NCBI GenBank assembly: GCA_000447185.1
Contig: KE647357.1
Span: 2,573 to 66,572, forward strand
DNA from: Vairimorpha apis BRL 01
Lineage: Eukaryota; Microsporidia; Nosematidae
Direction: 5' to 3'
DNA length: 64,000 bases
A program made the translations under genes and the position numbers. Numbering within the stretch: the stretch's first letter is position 1; each line of letters begins with the position of its first letter. The notes beneath the pieces were generated by a model. That model did not search any database, was not told the DNA's origin, and saw only the letters and a program-made list of their open reading frames with translations. Below are positions 43,137 through 55,250 of this stretch, piece after piece.

Positions 43137-44809
43137 ATGCCAAATTTAACAAATTCTAATAAAAATTTAATTGTAGATAAAGATTATATATACATACAAC
43201 GAGATAATTTTTTATTAAAATTTACGCATTTAAATGAATTATTAGAAACTACTATTTGTCAAAATATAGTAAAAGAATTTAATAATAAGTTTTATATTAA
43301 TGGTTCAGAAATAAATTTTGATAATCGTGAAGAATTTAAATTTGACAAAGTGCAAGATTTTCATATTTATAATAGTAAATTATATTTTTTTACATATACT
43401 TATAATATCTATTATTATTATGAAAAGTTTTTATATTATTATGAAAATTCATCTATATACAGATTAAATTTGGAAAAACAAAATATTGAATTTATTTGCA
43501 AAGCAGAACATGTTAGTTACTTATATGTTAAAGATAATTACATTATTTGTAGTACATTACAAGGAAAGATTATTATTATAAAAGAAGACGATAATTTAAA
43601 AAATACAGATTCTGAATTAGAAATGGATCAGTCTAATAATAAATTTACAAGTTCAAAAAGATACGACATATATATATTACACAAACACGACACACCTATA
43701 GTTAATACTCTTAAAATAGATAATATTTTATATATTTTAACTAAAAATAATAAATTTAGTGCACTTGATTTAAGGAGGGACAATATAAAATATTTATGTG
43801 AATTTATCAGTTCAAATATTAAATTAGTAAATTATGAAGAATATTTATACATTCTTAATGAATATGAATTTATAAAATATAATATTAAAACAAATGAAAA
43901 AAATATTTATTATAATTTGCCATTTGCTAGTAAAGTTTTTAACATACAAATTTCTACAAAAAATGATATTGTAGGTTTTTTAAAAGTTGATCCTGTGTTT
44001 GATTCTAAATGTAATAGCGAACATAATTTTGCAAATACAAAAATAAATAATAATATAATAGAAAATAATGATGCATTAGATCAAATAAAAAACAACAAAG
44101 ACAATAGATATTTAGATAATGAGAATTCTAAAAATAATCTATTACTTTCAGGTTATAAAAATAATATTTATATATTTAAAAACAATTTACAAATACTTAA
44201 AATATATGCTATAAAAAACAATGGAATTTTTGTTTCTAATAATTTAATATTTATTTTAATAAGAAATAAAATAGATATTTATCTTTTAAGTTCTGATTTG
44301 ATTTTTTTAAAAAGAATTAATACTGTAAAAAATTTATTCGATATTTTTTTTTAGAGGATATTATTTATTATATAATTAAAAGTAATGATGGTTTTAATAT
44401 TTTAAGGAGTGATATGATAAATATTTGTTTACAAAAAGAAATTATTAAATATAAATTTATTGATAACAAAATATATTTATTAAAAAAAGAGAATTTTAAA
44501 AGTAACGAAAACTTTGAAAATAAACATTTTAGATATATTATTGATAAAAATGTTAAAGATTTTGAATTTCATAACGGCAAATTAATATTAATTAAAGATA
44601 AATTATATGTAAATAAACTAGCATATGATTTGACATATGATAAAGTTTATGTTTTTAATGATAAATTGTTCTTAGTAAAGACAAACACAATAGATATATA
44701 TACTTTAGATATGTATAAAATTTCAACCTATACAGTAAAAAAAATTATAAAGGATTTGCTTGGTGAAAATATATTAATTTTTGAAGATGATGAAATCTCA
44801 AATTTTTAA
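43137..44809 (+). CDS. Beta-propeller-like protein of unknown function, one frameshift, perhaps longer
   Basis: Two frames join into about 558 residues by adding one T to the T9 run at 44344-44352 (giving FFLEDIIYYIIKSNDG at the junction). The protein is a series of short beta strands with turn residues (KVQDFHIYNSKLYFFTYT, YLYVKDNYIICSTLQGKIII, NTLKIDNILYILTKNNKFSA, YEEYLYILNEYEFIKYNIKT) typical of a WD-like propeller lacking clear WD dipeptides. Such diverged propellers in microsporidia are often processome or vesicle-coat subunits, but I cannot choose. Coding-like sequence continues in broken frames to about 45018, so the true end may lie there. Confidence 0.55.
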
Positions 44810-45620
44810 TAAATTATTAGATTAATCTTTTATTAGTAATATTTTAAATTCGTATTATTTTAAAATTTTTGATTGTGATGTTTGTATTTTACAATATATA
44901 AATTTAGATCGATATACAGATTGTTATATATTTTTATTATTATTTTTATTTAAATGGTAATTATTATAAATTACAAAAATTTAATGTTTTTTATTTAAAG
45001 AAAAATTTAACTTCTTAATTTTTTAAATTTAATGACAAGATCAATTTTTGTATTATTAAATTTATAAAATTTAACTCTAAAAAAGTAAATTTATTATAAC
45101 TAATTTGGTAATAAATTATATATTTTGTCATAATTTTAAGATTATTAACTACTTATGATATATTTTTTGAAAAAATAAATTTATTAATAAAGATTTTTAT
45201 TTGTTTTAATGAATTCTATCTCTTTAATTTATTATAATACATAAAAAAATTAAAATATTTATTTGATTTAGTGTTTTTTTAATTATTTTAAATAAAATAT
45301 TTTTATGTAAAGTTGTGCTTAGTTAATATCTAAATTTAAATATGTACTACAATTTAAAAATTTAAATTAACGTTGTTGTAGTGTATAATTTATCTTTTTA
45401 TAATTTTTTTTATTTAATAAATAATATTTAATATTCTTAACGACTAAAATCTAAAATAATATTATTTTTAAATTAGTAAATAAAATAATTCCACGATAAT
45501 AAAATTATTAATATAAAAAATAGCAATTTAAATTATTTCAAATAGTATTTTTAACATTATTATATCTTTAAACAAAAAAATATTAAATATTATTAAAAAA
45601 TAAAAATAAAATTTTATTTC
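44810..45620. other. Spacer; first 200 bases may be decayed 3' coding sequence
   Basis: Up to about 45018 interrupted plus-strand frames read like coding sequence (FDCDVCILQYINLDRYTDCY; NYYKLQKFNVFYLKKNLTS). The remainder is plain AT-rich DNA. Confidence 0.4.
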
Positions 45621-47681
45621 TTACAACTCTTCTCTTCCTTGTTCTTTATCTTCATGATGAGTTACTTCAGGTTCAGTCTTTTCTACTTCGGGTTGAGTTT
45701 CAGCTTTCTTATCTAAAATACCGGTTACTGCTTCGTTAAAACTTGTCAACCTATCTTCAATATCTGCTTTACTAGCTGTATTCTTGTTATCATTTAACCA
45801 TTTATTAGCTCCGTTAATTAAACCTTCAACATCAATCTTATCTTCTTCAGAAACACCAGATACACTAATTCTATTTTTAGTCATCTCAATTGTAAATTCA
45901 AATTCTTTTAATTTATCAAACTTGGCTTTTAATTCAGCATCTGCTTCTTTATGCTTTTCAGCATCTCTTAAAATTTCTTGATATTTTTCTTTGTCCATTC
46001 TTGATACTACACTGTCAAATCTAATTCCTGCTTCTTTATTGGTATTTTTATCTATAGCTTTAACTTCTATAGTTCCATCTGTTGTCATAGCAATTTCAAT
46101 TGAAATTCTAGGCATTCCTTTTGGTTGATTTGGTTGAACATCAAGTACAAATTTACCTAAAAATTGATTATCGCTGAATAAATATCTTTCTCCAATAGCT
46201 ACCTGAATCATAACTTTCTCTTGATTATCATATGATGTAGTAAATTCTTTCTCTCCCTTTCCTGGAATCCTAGAATCTTTTAACAAAATGGCTGTAAATT
46301 CATTACGATCTGTACAAACACCGATCGAAAGAGGTACTGAGTCAGAAACTTCAATAGCGAGATCTTCAGGAAGCATATCTACTTCACCTGCAGCTAATAA
46401 ACAAGCACCTTCTGCAACAATTGTATCGGCATCTAGACTATCATATAAAGCTACAGTTTTATTACCATCACTAGGAAATATTTTTCTTAATAATGTTTTA
46501 ATATAAGGAATTCTACTGGAACCACCGACTAAAAGAATTTTTGTAATCGATTCTTTTTCAAGTGGTTCATCGTGTCCCTTAGATCTTTCATTTTCTTTTC
46601 TAAACATACCATAATCAGGATCAATGAGTACTTTTTCAATTTCATTGTAAAATTTTTTATTTAATTCATCAAACTTACTCATTGTCATTGAAAATTCAAT
46701 TGAATCTGCATCTTTAAAAATAAAAGTATCTTTATGTTCGTTTGCAGATTTGTCCTTAGAATACTGAGTACATAATTTAATTTTAAAATCTTCTACAAAT
46801 TTTCTTAATCTTAAAAGTGTTGTTTGATCATTTTTAACATCAAATCCGAATTTACTTTTGATTTGACTTGCAAAATAATTTGTTAAATTATCATTAACAT
46901 TTTCTCCACCCAAGAAATTGTTTCCTCCATGCTTGTTTACATACAATGAATTACCATCTGTTTCTACTACTGATACATCAAAAGTACCACCTCCTAAATC
47001 AAATACCATAATTCCTTCTGAGCTATTTTCAAACTTTAAATTTTCCATTGCTTGATAAGCAACAGCAGCTGCAACAGGTTCTTTTCCCATAACTGGTTCA
47101 GGAAGACCAGCTAAGGCTGCTGCTCTTTTCGTATTTTCAACTTGCAATGGTGAAAAGTAAGCAGGATGTGTAATAGCCAAACTTACAATATTGTAATACT
47201 TTTCAATTTCTGTTTTAAGATCACGTAAAACATAAGATGAAAGATGTTCTGCATCTGTAACTTCAATTTCATTTTTTCTATCATCTAATACTAAAAATTC
47301 AAGCTTGTGTTTTCCATCTTGAAATGCTCTTCTTATTGGAAAAGTAACACTCTTTTTAAAATCATCAAGTCTAGTAATTTCATCTAAACTAGATACACCC
47401 ACACATCTCTTAAATCCAAAATAATAGTTAGTAGATGGATTATTTACATGATGATTATTTGCTTCGTGTCCTGTTAACCAAAGTGTTTTTCCATCAATTT
47501 TATTGTGTAAAACAACTGATGGATATGTAAATAATCCATTTTCAAATTGTAAAAAGGTTGGACGTGTTTCTCCTTTCTTTAGAATACTTACACATGAAAA
47601 TGTTGTACCCAAGTCAATTCCTATGGCTGCATCTGGTTTACTAGCTGCAACAAACATTAATGTTGTGAGAAAGCTTAACAT
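45621..47681 (-). CDS. KAR2: ER-lumenal Hsp70 (BiP/Kar2)
   Basis: The 686-residue chaperone has a signal peptide (MLSFLTTLMFVAAS) followed at once by the Hsp70 start AIGIDLGTTFSCVSI. The nucleotide-binding domain shows FDLGGGTFDVSVVE, GGENVNDNL and ILLVGGSSRIPYIKTLL. The substrate-binding domain and an acidic helical lid follow. The C-terminus is GREEL, so the last four residues REEL probably serve as an HDEL-type ER retrieval signal. It folds secretory proteins and drives translocation with J-proteins. Base composition is markedly richer in G+C than its neighbours, as expected for high expression. A GGG-type motif lies two bases before the ATG, unlike the CCC type of most genes here. The frame is intact. 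Confidence 0.95.
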   Translation of the reverse strand: MLSFLTTLMFVAASKPDAAIGIDLGTTFSCVSILKKGETRPTFLQFENGLFTYPSVVLHNKIDGKTLWLTGHEANNHHVNNPSTNYYFGFKRCVGVSSLDEITRLDDFKKSVTFPIRRAFQDGKHKLEFLVLDDRKNEIEVTDAEHLSSYVLRDLKTEIEKYYNIVSLAITHPAYFSPLQVENTKRAAALAGLPEPVMGKEPVAAAVAYQAMENLKFENSSEGIMVFDLGGGTFDVSVVETDGNSLYVNKHGGNNFLGGENVNDNLTNYFASQIKSKFGFDVKNDQTTLLRLRKFVEDFKIKLCTQYSKDKSANEHKDTFIFKDADSIEFSMTMSKFDELNKKFYNEIEKVLIDPDYGMFRKENERSKGHDEPLEKESITKILLVGGSSRIPYIKTLLRKIFPSDGNKTVALYDSLDADTIVAEGACLLAAGEVDMLPEDLAIEVSDSVPLSIGVCTDRNEFTAILLKDSRIPGKGEKEFTTSYDNQEKVMIQVAIGERYLFSDNQFLGKFVLDVQPNQPKGMPRISIEIAMTTDGTIEVKAIDKNTNKEAGIRFDSVVSRMDKEKYQEILRDAEKHKEADAELKAKFDKLKEFEFTIEMTKNRISVSGVSEEDKIDVEGLINGANKWLNDNKNTASKADIEDRLTSFNEAVTGILDKKAETQPEVEKTEPEVTHHEDKEQGREEL

Positions 47682-48398
47682 GACCCTTATTTTAAAAAAA
47701 ATATTTATAGTTTTTTTACAAAATAATTAAAAAATAATTCTAGAAAAAATAAAAACAAATTACTTTTAAAAAATAGTTATTAAATGATCTGATTATCGAT
47801 CAAATGATAAATAAATAGATTTAAAAAATTATGAATATGTTTTAAGTAAATATTTTAAAAATTTTATATACAGTATAAAGTTAAAAAAAATTACAATTTA
47901 TTTATATTTCATAAAAACATATGGGTGAGTTTGAATTTCAGTTATTTAAAATTTAATTATTTTAGAAGTTTTTGATAAATTTTATAAATTAAATTTTTTG
48001 TGTGAAAATCATATATTTTATTTTTTTGTATTTTACATCAATAATTTATATTTTTATTATATTAATAAATATAACTAATAGATTTTTACAATTTTATAAA
48101 AAATAAATATCGTAAATGATCTTTTTTATATTGATATTTTTAAAAAAGTTTATGGAGATATCGAAATAATTTTTAAAATCTAAATATATATATATTATTT
48201 AAACATATGTTTTTAAATATTTTATTATTATATATTATGTTAAATTACAAGACATTTTATTTTAATTTTAAAATAAAGATTACATACGAATATATCTGTA
48301 TTATTTTTTAAACAAAATAATAATATTAAATAATCGTTTGATTGTTTTAAATGATTTTTTATTTTTAATATCAAATATTTTTAAAATATAAAAAAAGT

Positions 48399-48533
48399 AT
48401 GCCATGTCATATTTGTAAAAAATCAAATAAAAGTATAAATGTTTTTTTAACTGTTTATATTGCAAGCAAAATATGCTATTTAATATCTAAGCTATTACTG
48501 TTTTTGGTAGTGATAAGATTATTAAATTGAATA
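48399..48533 (+). CDS. Doubtful small ORF with CXXC motif
   Basis: The 44-codon frame starts MPCHICKKSNKSIN. Adding one T to the T7 run that follows shifts the reading to a second CLYC motif (NCLYCKQNMLFN), giving paired CXXC motifs as in small zinc-binding domains. It is short, isolated and has no start signal, so it may be chance. Confidence 0.2.
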
Positions 48534-48859
48534 TTAAATTTTTTTTACTATAAATTTATTTTGTTTACTTTAATATATTCAGATAAAAATGAAAAAAAAT
48601 AATTTGTTTTATAGATTTTACAATAAGAAAAAAACTTTTGTTTATATTTTATAGATAATAAAATTGTAAATTTTAATTTTTTTGGATAAATATTTTTAAT
48701 TACTGTTAAATGTCTTTTAAAAACATTATATATTTTTATGTAAATTTAAAAAAAATAGATCAACATAAAAAAAATGAAGATAATGTCAAGCATGTAAAAA
48801 TAAAACATATTGAATGATAAAATTAATATTTATATGATGTTCTTTAAATGTTGTGAAAT

Positions 48860-48892
48860 TTTTATCATATTTTTTATCATATTTTTTATCTA
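48860..48892. repeat. Short tandem repeat, three units of about 12-13 bases
   Basis: TTTTTATCATA-type units follow one another three times with small length differences in the T run. It is a local replication-slippage repeat with no known role. Confidence 0.5.
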
Positions 48893-51800
48893 AAATTTTT
48901 TAAATTATCATAAAATAATAATTTCAAACAATATGTTTAATTTTTAATTTTATATTATTTATTTAGACAAAATTATATATATATATTTTTTTTGAGATTT
49001 GATATTATCATTTAAAATAAAAATAAAATAAATATTCTAATATTTATCAAAATTCTTAATATAATAATAAAAATTAAAAATAATATTATAATGTTATAGT
49101 ATGCAATATTTTTAGATTTAAATAATTAGAATCTATTAAAGCTTGTAAAAGAAAATTAAATTTATATGTATAATTATATTTGTATAAAAAATATCTTTTA
49201 ATCAGACCATTTGATAAAATTTAATAAAAATATATATATTTGTTCTTATCTTTAATCATATTAATTTATCAAATTTAAAAAAATATTCTCTACAACTTTT
49301 AAACTATGTTTCAGTTTTACTTTATTATAATATATATCTACATCACTTTTATTACAATATATTTAAACAACATTTTTTTAAAAATATTATAAATAATATA
49401 TGTTATGAAAACAAAATTAATTATGAATTATGTTATTACTATAAAATATTTACAAAACACTTAGTTATTTATTTATAATAAAATTTAATTTACTAAGTAA
49501 AAATAAAATACTTAAATTAATTATAAACTGTTATATTGTTATTTTTAAAATTAAACTTTTAATATCTTTTTACAATTATATAGGTTTTTTAATGAAAAAT
49601 AAAAATTAATTTTTATTCTTTAATATATAAAAAGTTTTTATTTTTAAAATAAATTTTGTTTATAGTTTTTTCAAATTTTTTAAAATAAATAATAAATGTT
49701 TTATTTTTAAACTATAACTATAAGACATTATTTAAATAATGTTTTAATTTATTTCTATTTCACTATATAGAATATTTATATCTTTCTATTGCAAAATTTT
49801 ATGTTTTATTAATTTATTTTTTATAGTCTATAAAATCTTAGTTTAGGTTATAAAAATACAACATTTATATATATATTTTGTAATTTATTTATCAATCAAA
49901 CGAATATTATTGCATATTTTATAAATTTTATATTAAATTTTTTTAAAAACGATTTTTTTTGTATTTAGATTATTATAGTTATCTTTTTTCATAAAAATAT
50001 GACAATCCTGTTTTCTTTTTTAAAAAATATAAATTAGTATTTTAAAAATTTTAATGTTTATATAATAATATAGACAAAAATATAATCTTTAACAAATACA
50101 GTAATGCTTATAAATAATTCAACAATTTAAAAATTTATTGTAAAAAAATTAATTTATTTTTATAAATTTTTATTATGACCAATAATGTATTATTTTAATC
50201 ATACATAATTTATTTTATGAAATATTTCAGCTATAATTTTTTAAAACTATTTTTTTAAATTTAATGCCGTTATTTTTAAACTTTTACAATAAAAAATTCA
50301 AAAATAAGTTTTATTTATATGTTATCTAAATTTGTTTTAAAAAACTGTATTTCTTTCAAAAACAATCAGATTTTTATAATTTCTTTTTAAAAATTTGTTA
50401 AAGATAATAATATACAAAGAAAATTATAGAAATATATTTAAAAAATTTATAATAGAATTTGTAATATAAAAGGGTAAAAGTTTAATTGTATATTTTACGC
50501 TTTTTTATTAATTCTTTCTTCAACGTTTAGTTTATATAGCAAAAAATTATGCACAAGTAAATTTTCTAATACGAAACCTTGAAATAATAATGTGTTAGAT
50601 CATATATTCATTTATATCTTGCAGTGCAACCATTTATTTTTTATCTATAATTTTAATCTTTGCACTTTTGTTTTTGTCATTTTTTGTAAATATTTTCTCA
50701 CTATACAATATATATAGATCACATTATGTTAGATACAGTATATATAAATTTTAAAATTTTTCCCTTCATCTAAATAAGTCCATATCATTTTGTCGATTTC
50801 GATTACTTTGCGTTAAAAAAATTATATTGAATATCATTTATTTTTTTTTTTTTTGATTTATTGTTTTCTATTTTTTTGTGAAAGATACAAATGCAGTATC
50901 GCTGTATTTAGAAATAAAAATTAAGTTTTTATATGAATTTTTTATTTAAATGAATATATTACCACAAGATCTTTAGTTAATTTTTTTGTTATTTTTTACA
51001 TTTTTTGGAACAAATTATTATCTACAAATAAAATGTGGTTTGTAGAAAATTTAAATTCAACTAGTTGATTGAAAAACAACTATTTTCATACATTTTAAAT
51101 GGATATAGTTATTTAAACGGTTTAATAGTTAATATATTTATATAATAATTAAAATTGCAGTTGTTACTAGTATTGTTTTATATATTAATATTTAGACGAA
51201 AATGTTATATTAATCACTAAAATTTATAAAACAATATTTTTTTGTTGATTTCAGCCTGTAATTTTAAAAGAAGTTTTAAAAAAAATTTTATACAATTAAA
51301 GAAATCTCGATATTATTTAAATTTATCTTTTAATTAAACTATTTTCTCAAAGTTTAATAATTGATAAAATAACGTATTAAAATTTTAACTTTTTATAATT
51401 TTATTATAAAGATTAAAAAATAATGCTATTTAATATTTTTTTAATTTATATCAATTATAAACTTTTAACTTTATTTACTAATATATAAATTTTAATTCTA
51501 CATTTATTAAATATAATATTAGTTAAGATGTATAAAATATGATGGATTTTTAATATTAAAATAAAAATATTTTTTACTTAATAAATTTTTCTATATCATT
51601 CATAACATTGTACAATAAAATATTTTTATTTAGTTTATCTAATGAAAATAATTTATCTATTATGATAGAAAAAGTTTATTGGGTTATTATTTTATATTTG
51701 TTAATTATTATTAGTATTTTCAATTTGTGGATTATTTAAAACAATTTCATCTTCATATTCCTCACTTTGATTATCTCGGGGCTTTTTTGTTTCGTTTATT

Positions 51801-51904
51801 TTGAGTTTCGTCTCCTCGATATTTATATTTTTTAAAGATATAGTTTTTACTAAATTCTCCACTGCTTTTTCCACCTCGTCCTCTCTTGGTTCAATCCACT
51901 CATA

Positions 51905-52841
51905 TCATCTTCTTCTATCCATAGAAATAGACTCTAAAGTTTTTTTAAGTACAATGAATTGCATGTATACCTCAAGATTTGGTTGTATTTCCAGCTCTTT
52001 GATATACTTTCTGTTGTACTTAGTTACCACCTCATCCCATGTTATTACATATGGAACAATCTTTGTCCGAGATTTAAATATTTGTCCAAGTTCATTAGCC
52101 AAAAGATCATACTTTCTTAATTTTTCGTTTTCGACAATAGTCAAACGGTCTTGATTGGTTATTCCAATCTCGATAATTAAGATTTCTTTATTCTTTTTGT
52201 CTATTACTAGTATGTCAGGCTTATTATGGCAGACTTTAATATCAGTTAATACTCTTGTATCCACTCGTATCTCGGCATTGTCATTAGACATAACCTCTTG
52301 AACTGAGTGGCTTCTTATTTTATTCGTCTTTTTAAATCCATATTTTTACAAAGAAGAAGATGTATACATCATACTACTTCATTATGCCTTCTCATGTAGT
52401 CAAAACCCAACATTCGGTCGCATTTGGTAGCTAAATGATCAACTGTCTTTCTTTGAGATCCACAGTGAGGACATTGTCCTACTTGACCACAGAAGATATT
52501 TCAATCCTGTAGGAAGTATAAATTGCTTCGGATCTGGCCTGATTGTTTCCCTTTGTTAGCCATGTAGACGAATCCTTAATGCTTATTAGTTCATTGGTCT
52601 TAGCTTTATACAACTTACCGTGATTTGACCGATTTTGAATTTCGTTGTATAATTTTAATTTTTGTGCTTCAACTAACACTTTTAAGGATGGAATTTCTTC
52701 CAGACTATACCTAATTTTGAGGTAACTTACTATAAGAGACAGGTGAGAAGCACATGCTTCTTCACTTTTCAATATTGCAGCACGTCTAAGAGAGCTATTT
52801 CTAGTCTCGTTAAACGATTTATGCATTGTTAAAAGCATACA
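51905..52841 (-). pseudogene. Connector, zinc motif and endonuclease of the retrotransposon, in pieces
   Basis: One piece (52838-52479) is the helical connector (MLLTMHKSFNETRNSSLRRA, ISIKDSSTWLTKGNNQARSE), leading in an adjoining frame into CPHCGSQRKTVDHLATKCDR then MLGFDYMRRHNEVV, an intact CCHC-type zinc motif. The second piece (52291-51905) is the endonuclease: EIRVDTRVLTDIKVCHNKPD, ILVIDKKNKEILIIEIGI, KYDLLANELG, then VPYVITWDEVVTKYNRKY. The KPD and EI residues fit the PD-(D/E)XK-type active site. A frameshift around 52.3-52.4 kb separates zinc motif and endonuclease. The sequence extends towards 51.7 kb with a charged tail before the 3' end. Confidence 0.85.
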
Positions 52842-53114
52842 TTCACTATCACTTTCAATATTAGTAAGTCCTCTCCCATTTCCGTTCTGGGTAGGTACAG
52901 TCTTTCTTTACATGCTGGCTGTAAATGAACTTAGTACTTAATTAGTACCTGACGGATGTCATGATCAAGACTTTTAAAATCACTAGGTTCAAGTTTCACG
53001 AGTCCTACATGGTAGTTTATAACTGATATTGCATGCCCATTGATGGCTCGAATCATGTTCTTACCATTGAATTTAGTCATACACAGTTTTTCTACCCGAC
53101 AAAGTATTTCTTTC

Positions 53115-54128
53115 TTAACTTTTAAAAATCTCTTTTTTGACTATAATGGAGGCGTCTTCCGTTATTCCTAGGTATTTATAACCTTGATGGCCTTCCAATA
53201 TAACTGCATCGCTTTCATACCTTGTACAGTTAGCAGCGGATTTTCTTTGGTTAATCTCAAGTCCTACAGTCGCAAAGAATTTTTTAGTTTCTTCATTTAT
53301 TGACTTGAGAGTTACTTCGGTCTTTGCAAGAAGCTTTATATCATCATTAAACAGCAGGTGGTTAGTTATAAAGTCCTTTTCCTTTAAATTAATTTCTACT
53401 TTGGGATACATTAAATTAAGTTTTCTACTCAACAGGTCCATACATAGAACAAATAGTAAAGGTGATAGAGAGACTCCTTGTAAAATTCCTCTCTCTATCT
53501 TTTTCTCCAAAATTGTTTCCACTCCCGATTTTATCTCAATGTGCCACTGGCTGATAATACTTTCGAGGAAAGTAACTATCCATTGAGAGAGATTCAATTT
53601 ACTTACGCACGCTAATAGATATCTATGTTCTACTGAATCGTAGGACTTTTTAACATCTATCCACATGGTTTTCAGTTTGTTACCATGTTCCTTATTGATT
53701 GCTATATTAACCATAGCTTGTTCTTTGGCTCCTTGCACGTTTCTAACTGTACCCATCTGGTTTTCAGCCAACAACCCTCCTCTCTCTACTATTAACTGCA
53801 TAACTTTCGTCGTGCATTTTGTTGTTAGTTTGTAGAGATTAGACATACATGTGATAGGCCTAAAGTCGCTACCACGTGTTGGAACACCTCTCGGTATCAG
53901 GTATGTCAAACCTTTGTAAAACCAAGATTCGGTATTTTCCCCTTTTAAACATATCTCCTTTATAACCTTGTAAAGGAATGAATGAATACTTTCACATTTC
54001 TTAATAAAAAAATTGTAAATGCCATCGCATCCAGCAGCTTTCCAATTCGGAAGATATTCAATAATATCAACAAATTCTGCATATGTAGGAAAATGTTCTT
54101 GATCATTTGTATCAGGGACATACATCAT
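53115..54128 (-). pseudogene. Reverse transcriptase domain of the retrotransposon
   Basis: The open 337-residue piece contains the canonical order of motifs: LPNWKAAGCDGIYNFFIKKC (entry motif), LIPRGVPTRGSDFRPITCMS then NLYKL, WIDVKKSYDSVEHR (motif A with the catalytic Asp), ERGILQGVSLSPLLFVLCMD (motif B, where the usual Asp after QG is Val), and LLFNDDIKLLAK (motif C, FNDD with both aspartates), then GLEINQRKS and KYLGI. Catalytic residues remain. The frame opens after a shift that cuts it from the upstream segment NHDVIKVDIENFWSTMWEK and ends in a stop before the thumb. It is therefore a broken part of a larger polyprotein. Confidence 0.9.
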
Positions 54129-55250
54129 AAGGTAAGCATCGAAGGCTCTATTTGTATCTATATCACATTTTTTCCCACATAGTAGACCAGAAGTTTTCTA
54201 TATCTACTTTAATCACATCATGATTAATTTTTTGAGCATTTCTGAGTTTTCTATAGAAATTGCTTCTATAGAGCTCAAAGCTTTAATTTTGCACTCTATA
54301 TTCTCTGCGTCGGTTATCGACCTCCAGCTTCTTCGAATATACAGCTGCTCTTTCGCTAAAGATAATTATAGCTTTAGAAGTATCCTGATGTAAACATGCA
54401 AGCATATTCATCTCTTCATATACTTTCTAGCGTCGCGCTTTTTTTCAACTGAGAGTTTTACAAAAGCTCGAACCTTCTTAAAAGATTCACCTTATTTTCA
54501 AGTAAAGCAATCTTACTTTCAATGCTTTCTACCCATTTTGAGGATTAACATCTTTACGGGTAGTCTCCTTATAGCAAATCTGTGCTGCCTACAGTATCCG
54601 TCCTATCTTGGACATTGAATGGGGTGGAAGCTTACTGACATGATTTTGTACAGCTTTGATAGTGCATCAAGCTTTATGGAATCAAATTTCAAAAGTAGGA
54701 ATTTTTGCGTTCTTTTCATTTTTTCAATACTCGTTTTATTTAGGATTGCAAGCTTTTCCTTAAAAACATTAAATGTTTCTGAAAAAAATTTTACCATTTA
54801 AAAGACTACACTCCTTTTCCACTGTTTCGGTTTTTCTCCTTTTATTGTTGTCCAATTTATACTCTCTGGCCAAGTATTGTTTACCATTATTACTAGTGAG
54901 AGCCTGTTTTGCTCTACTGATAAACTCTTGGATCTCCATGTCAGTTAAAAAATCCTACAGAAGACATCGTTAACTTTTTTCCAACCTCCTCTTGGCATTC
55001 TTCCAAACCTATTAAGTACTGCTAATTATATTTTTTGAGGCCGTTCTTCTTTAATAAACTCGATACTTGTAAAAATTAAATCTAGAGTTTCGGAAGTGAA
55101 AAAAGAGGAATTATTAGCTTTTTTAATACCGTCCTCTTCAGTAATACTAACATTGTCGTCTATTGTCGCTTCAACAGTTTTTAAATGTTTTGTTTTGTTT
55201 TCTCCTGTTTGCTCTGTCTTTACCCCCTTATTTTTTATATAACATAATCA

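Larger units (their letters stand above)
47682..51689. other. 4 kb gene desert
   Basis: No well-supported gene is present. Three places differ from plain AT-rich DNA: a short frame with CXXC motifs at 48399, a three-unit repeat at 48860-48892, and a more complex island at about 50460-50830 that reads RKVIEIDKMIWTYLDEGKNF on the minus strand. Confidence 0.45.
51690..55250 (-). mobile_element. Nearly complete but decayed non-LTR retrotransposon with restriction-like endonuclease
   Basis: Reading leftward, the element holds in order: a charged N-terminal region in broken frames (55.2-54.3 kb), a reverse transcriptase (54.2-53.1 kb), a thumb/connection region with MIRAINGHAISVINYHVGLV and RLYLPRTEMGRGLTNIES, a zinc motif (CPHC...H...C at about 52.48-52.41 kb), and the restriction-like endonuclease (52.3-51.9 kb). 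This order is that of the R2/CRE/NeSL-type clades, which insert by target-primed reverse transcription. Several frameshifts and stops, a changed motif B residue and a missing single ORF show it is inactive. The 3' tail ends with a CCCAATAAAC-like string shared with the other copies. G+C is clearly above the flanks, which suggests relatively recent arrival. Confidence 0.9.

Noticed and set aside
45784..46506. Plus-strand open frames inside the BiP gene
   Set aside because: They are antisense shadows of the well-supported Hsp70 frame, favoured by its richer base composition.
47682..51689. Origin, centromere or CRISPR-like array in the gene desert
   Set aside because: No regular spaced repeats are visible; only one short three-unit tandem repeat is present.
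53305..54182. Plus-strand frames opposite the reverse transcriptase
   Set aside because: They are antisense to clear reverse transcriptase motifs and have no family character.
54603..54973. Open frames on both strands in the 5' part of the retroelement
   Set aside because: The minus-strand piece is a fragment of the element's own broken N-terminal region and the plus-strand frames are its shadows; none is an independent gene.
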